From the NCBI GenBank assembly GCA_019242465.1, contig JAFAVL010000845.1:1-9566 (forward strand): a DNA stretch of 9,566 nucleotides. The letters are read 5' to 3'. Below the pieces are notes generated by a model. The model saw nothing but the letters and a program-made list of their open reading frames with translations. It made no database searches and was not told where the DNA came from. Shown here in pieces: positions 7,798-9,566 of the stretch. The DNA is from Chroococcidiopsidaceae cyanobacterium CP_BM_RX_35 (GTDB lineage Bacteria > Cyanobacteriota > Cyanobacteriia > Cyanobacteriales > Chroococcidiopsidaceae). The position numbers and the translations under genes are program-made. Every line of letters starts with the position of its first letter. Positions within the stretch are counted from its first letter, which is position 1.

Positions 7798-7810
7798 CGC
7801 AATCAGAGGT

Positions 7811-9232
7811 CTATCTTGAGACCAATTCTGGCTGTTCCAACTGCTGCTGTTCTCCATCAGGCAACCCGTAAATTGATTTATACAGTTTCACGTACTCCTT
7901 GGCAGATTTCTCCCAGCTAAAGTCCTGGCTCATGCCCCGTTGCTGTAGCGCCTGCCAGTCTTGCTTGTAATGGTAGCCTTCCCAGGCTCGAACCATACAG
8001 GTATATAGATCTAGTGGTTCGTAGCGGTCGAAGCAGTAGCCTGTACCTGTATGCTCAGTCGGGTCATGAGGAGAAACGGTATCAACGAGTCCGCCTGTCC
8101 TTCTCACAATCGGCACTGAGCCGTAGCGTAGAGCTAACATTTGGCTAATGCCACAAGGTTCAAATCGGCTGGGCATTAAGAAGGCATCGCTACCAGCATA
8201 GATACGTCGAGACAGAGCGTCGTTATAGAGTAAGTAAACTGCCAGCCGTCCAGGAAATCGGGATGCCATCTGCCACATCTGAGCTTCGTAGTAGCGATCG
8301 CCTGTACCCAATAGCACGAACTGAGCATCTGTATAAGATAGGAATCGATCCAAGGTCTGTAACACCAGGTCGATGCCTTTTTGTTCTACTAGCCTGGTAA
8401 CCATGCCAACCAAGAACGCTTTGGAGTTAACTTCTAAACCCACTTCTTCTTGCAGGGCAATTTTGTCGTCCTTTTTGGGCTCTAGATTCTTGGCGGAGAA
8501 GTTTTGAGCGATATGCTTATCATTGGCTGGATTGTAAACATCCATCTCGATACCGTTGACAATACCGGATAACTTACCGCTGATGAAGGACAGCAAGCCT
8601 TCTAGGGTTTCACCATAGGCAGCTGTCTGGATTTGTTTAGCATAGGTGGGGGAAACAGTGTTAACGCGGTCAGCATACTGGACGGCAGCCGCCATGACGT
8701 TATGACCCTGCATGTACCAGGGACACCAGGTGATCCGCTCTAAGTACCAGCGCCACGGTCCTTGGTAGGCGAGGTTGTGAATTGTAAATAGGGTGCCAAT
8801 ATCGGAGGATTGGTGCATCCACACCGGGATCATGCCTGTGTGCCAGTCATGACAGTGAACAATCTCAGGTTTCCAGTAGTTCCAGCAGAACTCCGCTGCT
8901 CCATTGGCAAATAGGGTGAACCGCCATTCTTCATCTTCCCCAGAATAAATGCGACGCGGTGAGAAGGCGGGATGACCAAATAGGTATAGGGGAACATCAG
9001 TACCAGGCAGGACAGTTTCAAAGACTGCGAATGGCTGAAACATCGCAGAACTGTGCCAGATTGGTTCTGAGGGAACCTTAATCTTGTCTGGTAGGAAGCC
9101 ATAGTAGGGCAAGAAGATCCGCACATCATGCCCCATGGCTCTTAGAATTTTGGGCAGAGCGCCAACAACGTCGCCCATGCCCCCGACTTTGGCAATAGGT
9201 GCTGCTTCTGCTGCAACAAATAGAATCCGCAT
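7811..9232 (-). CDS. glgA: Glycogen (starch) synthase, GT5 family
   Basis: GlgA transfers glucose from ADP-glucose to the non-reducing end of an alpha-1,4-glucan, the elongation step of glycogen storage in the cytosol. The 473 residues match the usual length. Visible marks: ADP-glucose-binding KVGGMGD (15-21) at the N-terminus, HCHDWHTG (126-133), [10 protein letters not shown] (226-235), RLVEQKG (Arg280, Lys285), and RFEPCG with Glu358, the conserved GT-B retaining-enzyme glutamate, followed by RTGGLVDTV (378-386). The start is set by [12 protein letters not shown], the standard family N-terminus. From memory it most resembles the cyanobacterial GlgA1 type ([21 protein letters not shown]), but the isoform call is tentative. 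It is convergent with the NRPS genes and lies 76 bases downstream of hemC on the same strand, so it may be read through from hemC or use its own promoter. The ribosome binding site is weak: only GGGA, about 11 bases before ATG. No key residue appears to be missing. Confidence 0.97.
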   Translation of the reverse strand: MRILFVAAEAAPIAKVGGMGDVVGALPKILRAMGHDVRIFLPYYGFLPDKIKVPSEPIWHSSAMFQPFAVFETVLPGTDVPLYLFGHPAFSPRRIYSGEDEEWRFTLFANGAAEFCWNYWKPEIVHCHDWHTGMIPVWMHQSSDIGTLFTIHNLAYQGPWRWYLERITWCPWYMQGHNVMAAAVQYADRVNTVSPTYAKQIQTAAYGETLEGLLSFISGKLSGIVNGIEMDVYNPANDKHIAQNFSAKNLEPKKDDKIALQEEVGLEVNSKAFLVGMVTRLVEQKGIDLVLQTLDRFLSYTDAQFVLLGTGDRYYEAQMWQMASRFPGRLAVYLLYNDALSRRIYAGSDAFLMPSRFEPCGISQMLALRYGSVPIVRRTGGLVDTVSPHDPTEHTGTGYCFDRYEPLDLYTCMVRAWEGYHYKQDWQALQQRGMSQDFSWEKSAKEYVKLYKSIYGLPDGEQQQLEQPELVSR

Positions 9233-9270
9233 ATAGTTCGCGTTCCCAAAAGATGCTCATCTCAAGGTAA

Positions 9271-9276
9271 ATCATA
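9271..9276 (-). promoter_or_regulatory. Possible -10 element for glgA
   Basis: On the - strand TATGAT lies 38 bases before the glgA ATG, inside the 76-base hemC-glgA gap. It differs from TATAAT at one position. The hexamer 17 bases further upstream (GCACAA) is a poor -35 match and there is no TG extension, so this is only a candidate; glgA may instead be transcribed from hemC. Confidence 0.25.
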
Positions 9277-9308
9277 CCTGTAGGGGAGCAGCTTTGTGCG
9301 ACTTCACG

Positions 9309-9566
9309 TTAGCCCCGCTGAATCTCTGCAAAGATAGCCGCTAAAATTTCCTGCGCTCCTTGCTGCCGCAATCGCTCTGCCAATTCAATCCCTAGTTTTT
9401 CTGCCTCACTGGCTTTGCCAGTCACAGTGTCTTTCACCAGTTTCTTGCCATCTACGCTGGCGACTAAGCCCGTTAGGGTCAATTGTTCTCCATTCAATTG
9501 AGTGTTAACGCCTATAGGGACTTGACAACCACCTTCTAGATCTCGCAAAAAAGCTCGTTCAGCTAG
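9309..9566 (-). CDS. hemC: Hydroxymethylbilane synthase (porphobilinogen deaminase), C-terminal part
   Basis: HemC joins four porphobilinogen molecules into hydroxymethylbilane, the linear precursor of heme, chlorophyll and bilins. Only the last 85 residues are in the window; the start lies beyond the right edge, since the family is roughly 310-320 residues long. The frame is open to the edge and reads [19 protein letters not shown]. The Cys in EGGCQVPIG (codon 9525-9527) is the one that holds the dipyrromethane cofactor by a thioether bond. The rest ([16 protein letters not shown], then [17 protein letters not shown]) is the small C-terminal domain 3. The stop is TAA at 9309-9311. An apparent TTG start at 9546-9548 is internal: it encodes the Leu of AERAFLR. 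The gene is transcribed towards glgA. Confidence 0.95.
   Translation of the reverse strand, partial: LAERAFLRDLEGGCQVPIGVNTQLNGEQLTLTGLVASVDGKKLVKDTVTGKASEAEKLGIELAERLRQQGAQEILAAIFAEIQRG

Noticed and set aside
8830..9129. 99-codon open frame on the - strand inside glgA
   Set aside because: It is a different frame of the same strand as glgA, which has full-length family motifs across this stretch.
9248..9262. AGAT-GAGC-ATCT followed by TTTT on the - strand, as a terminator after hemC
   Set aside because: The stem has only four AT-rich pairs, too weak for an intrinsic terminator.
1..9566. CRISPR array, tRNA, riboswitch, insertion sequence or a novel defence system
   Set aside because: No regularly spaced repeats, no cloverleaf-like sequence, no transposase and no non-coding stretch longer than 76 bases were seen; all large frames belong to known families.

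Overview
The window looks like cyanobacterial chromosomal DNA. Three things point that way: GlgA and HemC are of the cyanobacterial type as far as I can recall these families, the octamer GCGATCGC (the HIP1 palindrome typical of cyanobacteria) occurs five times, and a GCAGAGac-type short repeat seen in many filamentous cyanobacteria lies inside one gene. I cannot name the genus.

Positions 2-7779 (+ strand) hold the end of a non-ribosomal peptide synthetase (NRPS) assembly line. The first gene enters from the left edge and shows the C-terminal half of a condensation (C) domain, an adenylation (A) domain interrupted by an N-methyltransferase (MT), and a carrier protein (PCP). The second gene overlaps the first by one base (TGATG) and encodes C-A-PCP-thioesterase (TE), so it is the last module. 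The first A domain carries the pocket code DAWFLGNVVK, a known leucine code, so with the MT it should add N-methyl-leucine. The second A domain reads DAFTVAAIWK, closest to Phe/Tyr-type codes. No epimerase is present in the visible part. The inferred end of the peptide is therefore ...-N-Me-Leu-(aromatic residue), released by the TE as an acid or a macrocycle.

Positions 7780-7810 are a 31-base gap between convergent genes, with an imperfect hairpin at the NRPS stop codon. From 7811 to the right edge the genes run on the - strand and are housekeeping: a complete glycogen synthase (glgA), a 76-base gap, and the last 85 codons of hydroxymethylbilane synthase (hemC). This marks the likely right-hand border of the peptide gene cluster: no transporter or tailoring gene follows the TE gene in this window.

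No tRNA, rRNA, CRISPR array, insertion sequence or transposase was seen. No stretch longer than 300 bases lacks a gene.
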